This document shows positions 14,217-20,555 of a stretch of DNA of 20,555 nucleotides, piece by piece; position 1 is the stretch's first letter; each line of letters opens with the position of its first letter. This DNA comes from Actinomycetes bacterium. GTDB taxonomy: Bacteria; Actinomycetota; Actinomycetes; Propionibacteriales; Propionibacteriaceae. A model generated the notes under the pieces. It worked only from the letters and a program-made list of their open reading frames with translations. It was not told where the DNA came from and did no database searches. The position numbers and the translations under genes are program-made. The stretch is taken from assembly GCA_023393755.1 (NCBI GenBank), contig JAEXCA010000166.1:1-20555 (forward strand), read 5' to 3'.

Positions 14217-15341
14217 GTGAGCAACCCGATGCAGCCGCAGGGCTATCCGCCGCCGCAGGGCCAGCCCTACCCGCCGCCCGGCCCGCCGCCGGCCCGTCCG
14301 GCACCGCCGCCAGCGCCCCCGACCACGGATCCGGCGATCAAGGAGGCCGCGGCGCTGCTCGGTGACGCGATCGCCCAGGTGCAGCGGGTGATCGTCGGTC
14401 AGGAGCACATGGTCGAACAGCTGATGGTCGGCCTGCTGGCCAAGGGGCACGTCCTGCTGGAAGGCGTCCCGGGTGTCGCCAAGACCCTGGCGGTGCGCTC
14501 CTTCGCCACGGTCGTGGGTGGCGACTTCGCCCGCATCCAGTTCACCCCCGACCTGGTCCCCTCCGACATCGTGGGCACCCGGATCTACTCCGCCAGCCAG
14601 GAGAAGTTCGACACCGCGCTCGGCCCGGTGTTCGTCAACTTCGTACTGGCGGACGAGATCAACCGGGCGCCGGCCAAGGTGCAGTCGGCGATGCTGGAGT
14701 TGATGGCCGAACGCCAGGTGTCGATCGGCGGCACCACCCATCCGGTGCCCGAGCCGTTCATCGTGATCGCCACCCAGAACCCGATCGAGTCCGAGGGCGT
14801 CTACCCGCTGCCCGAGGCCCAGCGGGACCGGTTCCTGCTCAAGGTGGACGTGCCCTACCCGCGCGGCAACGAGGAGTTCGAGATCCTGCGCCGGATGAGC
14901 GTCAACCCGCCCAAGCCCAGCCCGGTGCTCGATCCGGTCAAGGTCAAGGCGCTGCAGGACCAGGCTTCCGGCATCTTCGTCCACAACCTGGTGGCGGAGT
15001 ACATCGTCCGGCTGGTGCTGGCCACCCGTACCCCGGACGAGTTCGGCATGCCCGACCTGCTGCCGGTGATCCAGGTCGGCTGTTCCCCGCGTGCCACCCT
15101 CGGCCTGGTCGCCGCCGCCCGCGCGCTGGCGCTGATCCACGGCCGCGACTACGTCCTGCCGACCGACGTCCAGGCGATCGCCAAGGACGTGATGTCGCAC
15201 CGCCTGGTGCTCGGCTTCGACGCCGTCGCCGACAACATCACGCCCGCGCAGGTGGTGGAGCGGATCATCGCGATGGTGCCGCCGCCCACGCCGGTCTGGA
15301 ACCAGCAGCAGCGTCAGCCGCAGCGGTACGCGCAAGGCTGA
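14217..15341 (+). CDS. MoxR-family AAA+ ATPase
   Basis: The 374-residue protein begins with a Pro/Gln-rich stretch (1-38), followed by a MoxR AAA+ core. Walker A is GVPGVAKT (83-90), Walker B VLADE (143-147) continues into INRAPAKVQSAMLE, sensor 1 is in IATQNPIESEG (N188) and the arginine-finger region is AQRDRF (201-206). The C-terminal lid carries the usual RATLGLVAAARALALIHGRD segment. MoxR ATPases act as chaperone-like remodelers of VWA-domain partners, and here DUF58 and two VWA proteins follow. The GTG at 14217 has AGGAG at 14208-14212; the frame is open further upstream but without a site. It heads the operon, with eight bases before the next gene. Confidence 0.93.
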   Translation: MSNPMQPQGYPPPQGQPYPPPGPPPARPAPPPAPPTTDPAIKEAAALLGDAIAQVQRVIVGQEHMVEQLMVGLLAKGHVLLEGVPGVAKTLAVRSFATVVGGDFARIQFTPDLVPSDIVGTRIYSASQEKFDTALGPVFVNFVLADEINRAPAKVQSAMLELMAERQVSIGGTTHPVPEPFIVIATQNPIESEGVYPLPEAQRDRFLLKVDVPYPRGNEEFEILRRMSVNPPKPSPVLDPVKVKALQDQASGIFVHNLVAEYIVRLVLATRTPDEFGMPDLLPVIQVGCSPRATLGLVAAARALALIHGRDYVLPTDVQAIAKDVMSHRLVLGFDAVADNITPAQVVERIIAMVPPPTPVWNQQQRQPQRYAQG

Positions 15342-15349
15342 GGCGGGGC

Positions 15350-16396
15350 GTGTCGACTCCCGGTTTCGCCCCACCGCCCGATGACCTCGGGGCGGTGCGG
15401 TCGGTGCTGGCCGAGCCCACCGCGCCCACCCTTCCGCTGCACAAGCTCGCTCCGGAGGCCGCCCTGCGGCGGCTCGAGCTCGCGGTCGTCCGGCGGCTGG
15501 AGGGCTTCCTGCACGGCGACCACCAGGGCCTGCTGCCCGGTCCCGGCTCGGAATCCAGCGACGCCCGCGAGTACGTCCCCGGGCAGGACGACGTCCGCAA
15601 GATCGACTGGGCGGTCACCGCGCGGACGACCGTCCCGCACGTCCGGGACACGATCGCCGACCGGGAACTCGAGGTGTGGGCGTTGCTGGACGTGACGCCG
15701 TCGATGAACTGGGGCACCGAGGGCGTCACCAAGCGCGACCTGGGGATCGCGGCGGTGGCCACGATCGGCTTCCTCTCCCAGAAGATGGGCGACCGGTTCG
15801 GCGGCCTGATCATGCGTCCGGACTCGCTGAAGCGGTTGCCGGCCCGCTCCGGGCGGACGGCGCTGTACGGCCTGCTGCGCCGCATGCTGACCGAGCCGAT
15901 CGTGACCGACCGGACCACCGGGCCGTTCGACCTGGCCGCCGGCATCGAGCGGCTGGCCCGCACCGAGCGGCGGCGGGGGATGAGGCTGGTGGTCTCCGAC
16001 TTCCTGACCGCCGGCGACTACGAACTCGACCCCAACGTGCCGCCGGACTGGGAGCGTCCGATACGGCATCTCTCGATCCGCAACCAGGTGCTGGCGATCG
16101 AGGTGGTCGACTCCCACGAGGCGTCCTTCCCGGATGTCGGCGACCTGCTGATCCGCGACCCCGAGACCGACTTCGAGCGGTACGTGAACACCAGCGACGA
16201 TGCCGCCCGGGCACGGATGGACGCCGCCGCGGCGGCCCAGCGGGAGCGGATCCGGGTGGCGTTGCGCCGGGCGGGCGCCGCCCACATCCAGTTGCGTACA
16301 GACAGAGACTGGGTACATGACATCGCGCGTTTCGTGCTCTCCTACCGGCGGACGGCAGCCATGCTGCACCAGCCGCCCCAGGGGGTGAGCAAGTGA
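15350..16396 (+). CDS. DUF58 domain-containing protein
   Basis: The 348-residue soluble protein carries the DUF58 signature REYVPGQDDVRKIDWAVTAR (about 73-92) followed by a VWA-like fold with a MIDAS-type D114-V-T-P-S118. Later conserved segments are RRGMRLVVSDFLTAGDYE and the C-terminal RTDRDWVHDIARFVLSYRR. DUF58 proteins are regular partners of MoxR ATPases. No transmembrane helix is seen, unlike some DUF58 proteins that have N-terminal helices. The GTG start lies eight bases after moxR with a GGCGGGG purine run before it. Its stop overlaps the next start (GTGA), indicating coupled translation. Confidence 0.9.
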   Translation: MSTPGFAPPPDDLGAVRSVLAEPTAPTLPLHKLAPEAALRRLELAVVRRLEGFLHGDHQGLLPGPGSESSDAREYVPGQDDVRKIDWAVTARTTVPHVRDTIADRELEVWALLDVTPSMNWGTEGVTKRDLGIAAVATIGFLSQKMGDRFGGLIMRPDSLKRLPARSGRTALYGLLRRMLTEPIVTDRTTGPFDLAAGIERLARTERRRGMRLVVSDFLTAGDYELDPNVPPDWERPIRHLSIRNQVLAIEVVDSHEASFPDVGDLLIRDPETDFERYVNTSDDAARARMDAAAAAQRERIRVALRRAGAAHIQLRTDRDWVHDIARFVLSYRRTAAMLHQPPQGVSK

Positions 16397-17352
16397 ACTT
16401 CGAGCTGAGCTTCCTCAACCCCGAGCGGCTGTGGGTGCTGCTGGTCGTGCCGCTGGTGATCGTGGGCTACGTGTTCGCGGTGCTGCGCAAGAAGAAGGCC
16501 GGGATGCGCTACACCAACACCACGCTGCTCTCGCAGGTGATGCGCAAGCAGTCGCAGTGGCGGCGGCACCTGGCGGTCGCGCTGTCGCTGGCGGCGCTGG
16601 TCGCGCTCGGTGCGGCCTGGGCCAGGCCCAACGGGGTCGACATGATGCCCCGGGAGCGGGCCACGGTGGTGCTGGTGATCGACATCTCCCAGTCGATGCG
16701 GGCCACCGACGTCCAGCCGAACCGGCTGGACGCCGCCAAGCAGGCGGCGATCGCCTTCGCCGAGACGCTGCCGGCCAAGTTCAACCTCGCCCTGGTCAGC
16801 ATGTCGGGCAGCCCCGCCGTCCGGCTGCCACCGACCCTGGACCGGGTGATGGCCCGGCAGGCGATCAGCACCATGAAGGTGCAGGATTCGACCGCGATCG
16901 GGGAGTCGATCTACACCGCCATCTCGGCGCTGCAGATGGCTCCGATGGGCGAGGACGGCAGCATCGCGCCGGGCGCGATCGTGCTGCTCAGCGACGGCCA
17001 GAACACCGCCGGCCGGGCGCCGCTGCAGGCCGCCGCCGAGGCGCGGAAGGTGAAGGTTCCGATCTACACCATCGCCTACGGCACCGAGAACGGCTACGTC
17101 GACCTGGACGGCAAGCGCGAGCGCGTGCCGCCGGACACCGCCCTGCTGCGCACCATCGCTCAGATGACCGACGGCGAGGCGTACGAGGCGGAGAGCCTGC
17201 CCGAACTGGAGCGGGTCTACGCCAATATCGGCAGCGAGGTCGGCATGGTCCCGGTCAAGAAGGAGACCACGGCGCTGTGGGCCGGCTACGGCCTCGCCTT
17301 CGCCGTGGTGGCCGCGCTGGCCGCGGTCTCGCTGGGAGCGAGGTGGCCGTGA
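16393..17352 (+). CDS. VWA-domain membrane protein, BatA-like (first copy)
   Basis: The 319-residue protein has two N-terminal helices (about 12-31 and 59-77), a VWA domain and a C-terminal helix (about 293-315). This is the layout of BatA/BatB proteins beside MoxR. The metal site is complete: D97-I-S-Q-S101, T167 in DSTAIGE and D201 in LLSDGQNT. The start segment FLNPERLWVLLVVPLVIVGY is typical. A short aerotolerance-type BatA C-terminal helix ends in SLGARWP, shared with the next gene. The GTG overlaps the DUF58 stop. It likely presents the VWA domain on one face of the membrane as substrate or adaptor of MoxR. Confidence 0.92.
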   Translation: MNFELSFLNPERLWVLLVVPLVIVGYVFAVLRKKKAGMRYTNTTLLSQVMRKQSQWRRHLAVALSLAALVALGAAWARPNGVDMMPRERATVVLVIDISQSMRATDVQPNRLDAAKQAAIAFAETLPAKFNLALVSMSGSPAVRLPPTLDRVMARQAISTMKVQDSTAIGESIYTAISALQMAPMGEDGSIAPGAIVLLSDGQNTAGRAPLQAAAEARKVKVPIYTIAYGTENGYVDLDGKRERVPPDTALLRTIAQMTDGEAYEAESLPELERVYANIGSEVGMVPVKKETTALWAGYGLAFAVVAALAAVSLGARWP

Positions 17353-18314
17353 TGGATCCCTGGCTGCAGTTCATGCGTCCCGAGCGGCTGTGGTGGCTGT
17401 TGATCATCCCGGTTCTGCTGCTGCTCTACTTCGGCTTGCTGTGGCGCCGCCGCTCCCGCGCCCGGCACCGCGCGATCGGCAGGCTGGAACGGGTGCTGCC
17501 GCAACAGCAGGCCTGGAAGCGCCATCTGGCGGTCGGCGCCGCGGTGCTCAGCCTGGCCGCGCTGAACGTCGCCTATGCCCAGCCGAAGGGCCAGGTGGAG
17601 GTGCCGCGGGACCGCGCGACGGTGGTGCTGGCGATCGACGTCTCCCGCTCGATGCTGGCCGAGGACGTCCTGCCGAGCCGGCTGGACGCGGCCAAGGAGG
17701 CCGCTCAGGGATTCCTGACCATGCTGCCGGACGGGTTCAACGTCGCGCTGGTCAGCTTCGCGGCCACGCCGGTGATCGTGGTGCCGCCGACCACCGACCG
17801 GGGTATGGTCGCGGCCGCGATCCAGAACCTGGAGGTCGCCCCGTCCACCGCGATCGGGGAGGGGATCTACTCCTCGCTGGACGCGATCGCCCAGGCGCCG
17901 CCCGATCCCGAGCACCCCGACGACCCCGCCCCGGGGGCGATCGTCCTGCTGAGCGACGGTTACTCCAACCTGCCACGCCCCTCCGACCAGGCGGCCCGGG
18001 AGGCAAAGGAGCTCGGGATCCCGATCTACACCATCGCGTACGGCACGCCGAACGGCTGCGTGCAGAGCGGTGGCCAGTGCGAGCCGGTGCCGGTCGACCA
18101 CTACGAGCTGGAGCAGATAGCCCGGATCTCCGGGGGCAAGAAGTTCTCCGCCGGCAGCAGCGCCGAACTCAAGCAGGTCTACGAGTCGATCGCCAACACC
18201 GTCGGGTACGTGAAGGAGGACCGCGAGGTCACCGAGCAGTACGCCGGCTACGCCCTCGCGTTCGCCATCCTGGCCTCGCTCGCGGTGGCCTCGCTGGCCT
18301 CCCGCTGGCCGTAG
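17352..18314 (+). CDS. VWA-domain membrane protein, BatA-like (second copy)
   Basis: The 320-residue protein is a tandem paralogue of the preceding gene with the same plan: MRPERLWWLLIIPVLLLLYF, a second helix near 60-76, VWA domain, then a C-terminal helix ending SLASRWP. The metal site is intact (D96-V-S-R-S100, T166, D202 in LLSDGYSN). It differs from the first copy by a Pro/Asp-rich loop (PPDPEHPDDPAPG) and by two Cys in NGCVQSGGQCEPV, which could form a disulfide if the domain faces outside. ATG 17352 overlaps the upstream stop (TGATG). The gene ends the operon, with a terminator 35 bases later. Divergence with both metal sites kept suggests distinct partners. Confidence 0.92.
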   Translation: MDPWLQFMRPERLWWLLIIPVLLLLYFGLLWRRRSRARHRAIGRLERVLPQQQAWKRHLAVGAAVLSLAALNVAYAQPKGQVEVPRDRATVVLAIDVSRSMLAEDVLPSRLDAAKEAAQGFLTMLPDGFNVALVSFAATPVIVVPPTTDRGMVAAAIQNLEVAPSTAIGEGIYSSLDAIAQAPPDPEHPDDPAPGAIVLLSDGYSNLPRPSDQAAREAKELGIPIYTIAYGTPNGCVQSGGQCEPVPVDHYELEQIARISGGKKFSAGSSAELKQVYESIANTVGYVKEDREVTEQYAGYALAFAILASLAVASLASRWP

Positions 18315-18348
18315 GCGAACTCTGTTCGACGAACATGGTGTGGCGTGT

Positions 18349-18370
18349 GGTGCGATGACGCACCGTTTTT
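18349..18370 (+). terminator. Intrinsic terminator of the MoxR operon
   Basis: GGTGCG (18349-18354), loop ATGA, CGCACC (18359-18364), then G and five T. It sits 35 bases after the last VWA stop and is nested inside a longer inverted repeat (18332-18381). Confidence 0.85.
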
Positions 18371-18499
18371 CACACTATGTTGCCCTGGAGGAGCGGCGGG
18401 GGCGGGGACTGGTGCTGGTGTGACGGGTGGGGCACAATAGAACATCCCTTCGGGTCGAGAGCGCTGGGGAAGGCTCATCTCGGCGAAGGGGAAAGACAA

Positions 18500-18997
18500 A
18501 TGGAGACCACGCGCGGGATCGTCTGGATCCACTCCGCGCCCACTGCGCTCTGCCCGCACATCGAGTGGGCGGTGAGCGCTGCCGTGGGTTCCCCGATGCG
18601 CTTCGACTGGATACCGCAGCCCGCTGAGCCGCGCTCGATGCGGGCCGAGTTCGCCTGGTCCGGCGATCCCGGCTCGGGCGCCGAACTGACCAGCGCGCTG
18701 ATGCGCTGCCAGCGGGCCCGGTTCGAGGTGACCGAGGACGGCACCCGCAACACCGATGGCATGCGCTGGGCCTACACCCCGTCCCTGGGGATGTTCTCGA
18801 CGCCGATCGGACGGGGCGGCGACGTGCTGGTGCACGAGAACCGGATCAAGCGCGCCCTGATGGCCGACGCGCTGGGCGGCAAGCCCATCCACGACGCGCT
18901 GAACGAACTGCTGGGCACCGACTGGGACGCCGAACTGGAGGTCTTCCGGCACGCCGGCGACGACGCTCCCGTCCGCTGGCTGCACCGGGTGAGCTGA
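18500..18997 (+). CDS. DUF3145 family protein
   Basis: The 165-residue protein matches the DUF3145 pattern throughout: TRGIVWIHSAPTALCPHIEW at the start, FDWIPQPAEP, RAEFAWSGDPGSGAELTSAL, RFEVTEDGTRNTDGMRWAYT, PSLGMFS, then a C-terminal LLGTDWDAELEVFRHAGD and PVRWLHRVS. The family is about this length, is found widely in Actinobacteria and has no established function. The ATG at 18500 follows a GAAGGGGAAAG purine run (18484-18494); the open frame further upstream crosses the terminator and is not used. The gene is monocistronic and convergent with fabF. Confidence 0.93.
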   Translation: METTRGIVWIHSAPTALCPHIEWAVSAAVGSPMRFDWIPQPAEPRSMRAEFAWSGDPGSGAELTSALMRCQRARFEVTEDGTRNTDGMRWAYTPSLGMFSTPIGRGGDVLVHENRIKRALMADALGGKPIHDALNELLGTDWDAELEVFRHAGDDAPVRWLHRVS

Positions 18998-19021
18998 CCC
19001 GGTCCGGCGACCCTTCGAGAC

Positions 19022-19083
19022 TCCGCGCGTTGCGCGGACCTCAGGGATCGCCTTTCCGATGGCTGAGGTCGGCCGCAGGCCGA
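19022..19083. repeat. Three-hairpin, REP-like segment between convergent genes
   Basis: Three adjacent stem-loops fill the gap between DUF3145 and fabF. The first is TCCGCGC-GTT-GCGCGGA (19022-19038). The second has CCTCAG...CTGAGG (19039-19068) with an inner ATCG...CGAT. The third is TCGGCC-GCA-GGCCGA (19069-19083). No T run follows on either strand. The composition resembles dispersed palindromic repeats of actinomycete genomes, and the site could also end transcription from both sides. Only one copy is in the window. Confidence 0.6.
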
Positions 19084-19098
19084 GTCCTCGGCTACCCC

Positions 19099-20361
19099 TC
19101 AGGCGGTGAGGTTGGCGTTGGTCACCACGACCGCGACATTGGCGCCGCCGAAGCCGAAGGAGTTGTTCACCGCCGCCAGATCGCCCGGCGGCAACGGCCG
19201 CGCGACGTTGGCCGCGATGTCGATGCCGAGACCGGGCTCGGGGTTCTCCAGGTTGATCGTCGGCGGCACCATCCGGTCGCGCAGCGCCAGCACCGACGCC
19301 ACGGTCTCCAGGGCACCGGCGCCACCCAGCAGGTGACCGGTCATCGACTTGGTCGAGGTGACCACGCAGCCGTCGGTCGCCGCGCCCAGGCCCTGACGGA
19401 TCGAGCCCGCCTCGGTGACATCGCCCTGCGGCGTCGAAGTGCCGTGCGCGTTCACGTGCTTGATGTCGGAGGCCTGCAGGCCGGCGTCGATGATCGCCTT
19501 CCGCATCGCGCCGAACTGGCCCTCGCCGGAGGGATCGGGCTGCACGATGTCGTGGCTGTCGGCGCTGATCCCGGCACCGGCCAGGGTGCCGTAGATCTTC
19601 GCGCCGCGGGCCCTGGCGTGCTCCAGGGTCTCGATGATCATGATCGCCGAGCCCTCGCCCATCACGAAGCCGTCGCGGTCGACGTCCCAGGGACGGGAGG
19701 CCCGCTCCGGCTCGTCGTTGCGCCGGCTGAGCGCCTGCATCTGGCCGAAGGCGGCCATCGGCAGCGGGTGGATGGTGGCCTCGGTGCCGCCGACCACGGC
19801 GACCTCGGCGCGGCCCAGCCGCAGCTGGTCCAGCGCCAGCGCGATCGCCTCGTTGGAGGAGGCGCAGGCCGACACCGGGGTGTGCACCCCGGCCTTGGCA
19901 TGCACCTGGATGCCGACGTTCGCCGCCGGGGCGTTGGCCATCAGCATCGGGATGGTGAACGGGCTGACCCGGCGGTAGCCCTTGTCGCGCTGCACGTCCC
20001 AGTTGTTCAGCAGGGAGTGCAGGCCGCCGATCCCGCTGGCCAGCGAGACGATCAGCCGCTGCGGGTCGACGTCCGCCTGCTCCTCGGCCTCCCAGTCGAA
20101 GCCGGCGTCCGTCCAGGCCTCCTGGGCGGCGATCAGCGCGAGCTGGGTGGAACGGTCGAGCCGGCGGGCCTTCACCCGGTCGATCACCTCGGAGGGATCG
20201 ACCGCCACCGAGGCGGCGATCTTGGCGGGCAGTTCCTCGGCCCACTCCTCGGCGATCCGGGTGACTCCGGACTTCCCGGCCAGCAGGCCGGCCCAGGTGG
20301 AGGCCAGGTCGCCGCCCAGCGGGGTGGTGGCGCCGAGGCCGGTGATCACAATCTCAGTCAT
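19099..20361 (-). CDS. fabF: 3-oxoacyl-[acyl-carrier-protein] synthase II (KAS II)
   Basis: The 420-residue protein is a full-length KAS II. It carries the Cys-His-His triad: C166 in SACASSNEA, H306 in VNAHGTSTPQGD and H343 in KSMTGHLLGGAG. It starts with VITGLGATTPLGGD and ends with the NNSFGFGGANVAVVV motif. It condenses malonyl-ACP with acyl-ACP to elongate fatty acids in the cytoplasm. The ATG has GGAG four bases upstream. The gene is normally downstream of acpP in fabD-fabH-acpP-fabF clusters, but no carrier protein is visible in the 194 bases left. Three hairpins lie in that upstream region. All active-site residues are present, so the enzyme should be active. A polyketide-type KAS is unlikely given the standalone context and normal length. 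Confidence 0.95.
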   Translation of the reverse strand: MTEIVITGLGATTPLGGDLASTWAGLLAGKSGVTRIAEEWAEELPAKIAASVAVDPSEVIDRVKARRLDRSTQLALIAAQEAWTDAGFDWEAEEQADVDPQRLIVSLASGIGGLHSLLNNWDVQRDKGYRRVSPFTIPMLMANAPAANVGIQVHAKAGVHTPVSACASSNEAIALALDQLRLGRAEVAVVGGTEATIHPLPMAAFGQMQALSRRNDEPERASRPWDVDRDGFVMGEGSAIMIIETLEHARARGAKIYGTLAGAGISADSHDIVQPDPSGEGQFGAMRKAIIDAGLQASDIKHVNAHGTSTPQGDVTEAGSIRQGLGAATDGCVVTSTKSMTGHLLGGAGALETVASVLALRDRMVPPTINLENPEPGLGIDIAANVARPLPPGDLAAVNNSFGFGGANVAVVVTNANLTA

Positions 20362-20389
20362 GACTCTCCGCAGGTCGGGGAAATGCGTG

Positions 20390-20494
20390 GCGATCGGGAG
20401 ATCGCGGAAGGATCGTGGCCGAGCCTGCCGAGTCCGCTCGGCAAGCCCTGGCCACTACCGGTGTTCATCGTCCCGGCGTTGCCGCGGGACGATG
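20390..20494 (-). promoter_or_regulatory. fabF upstream region with three perfect hairpins
   Basis: Three stem-loops lie upstream of fabF: GCGATC-GGGA-GATCGC (20390-20405), TGCCGAG-TCCG-CTCGGCA (20426-20443) and a 10-bp stem CATCGTCCCG...CGGGACGATG with a 9-base loop (20466-20494). None has a T run. They may be a leader, or the most distal one may close the upstream transcript. The rest of the region to the window end (20495-20555) is G-rich on the plus strand and shows no credible gene. Confidence 0.5.
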
Positions 20495-20555
20495 ATGTCG
20501 CCGTTGGCCGGGCGCGGCCCGGGCGGGGCGGCGGGGGGTGGGGGTCAGCGGGGGG

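Noticed and set aside
18316..18328. A canonical SOS (LexA) box
   Set aside because: The arms fit but the spacer is three bases instead of four, so it is listed only as a weak observation.
20362..20555. An acyl carrier protein gene upstream of fabF
   Set aside because: No DSL phosphopantetheine motif or plausible frame is present; the minus-strand frame ending near 20455 has a stop within about 90 bases and no start.

Overview
The window is high-GC DNA with strong actinomycete coding style (GTG starts, four-base stop/start overlaps, G/C at third positions). A DUF3145 gene, a family largely confined to Actinobacteria, and the gene content suggest an actinobacterium, possibly of the Propionibacteriales. 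The genus cannot be set from sequence alone. No complete mobile element, CRISPR array or defence system was recognised.

Layout. (A) 1-5150 looks like accessory DNA: the 3' end of an Ala/Arg/Glu-rich helical protein that may be a conjugative relaxase tail, a 43-codon helix-turn-helix remnant of a recombinase-type protein, a TetR regulator divergent from a small four-helix membrane protein, and a hemerythrin/membrane fusion divergent from a TPR-like LuxR regulator. (B) 5308-11789 is a carbohydrate-use operon: promoter and paired operators, LacI regulator, lipoprotein binding protein, two ABC permeases, a clan GH-A (GH1-like) glycosidase and a GH43-like glycosidase. The last five genes follow the LacI gene without a visible internal promoter, and four of the junctions overlap. 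No ATPase is encoded, so a shared MsiK-type ATPase elsewhere is expected. (C) 11748-13002, minus strand: a cytidylate kinase-like gene, a conserved hypothetical gene and tRNA-Asn(GTT) with encoded CCA. The GH43 gene runs into the tRNA on the opposite strand, so its last residues are antisense tRNA. (D) 13111-18370: a single-pass membrane protein with a kinase-N-lobe-like cytosolic part and a Pro/Ser repeat tail, divergent from a tight MoxR - DUF58 - VWA - VWA operon that ends at a clear intrinsic terminator. (E) 18500-20555: DUF3145 converging on fabF, with a hairpin-rich, REP-like segment between them and three hairpins in the fabF leader.

How the genes work together. In B, LacI probably represses its own operon through two oppositely oriented copies of one 17-bp site. 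The transporter imports an oligosaccharide that the two cytoplasmic glycosidases cut. In D, MoxR ATPases usually act on VWA and DUF58 partners as a chaperone-like module linked to envelope or stress functions. The divergent pseudokinase-like membrane protein is a plausible extra partner, but that is inference. The most unusual items are the kinase-like membrane protein beside the MoxR module, the GH43/tRNA antisense overlap, the hemerythrin-membrane fusion, and the structured non-coding segments at 18332-18381, 19022-19083 and 20390-20494.
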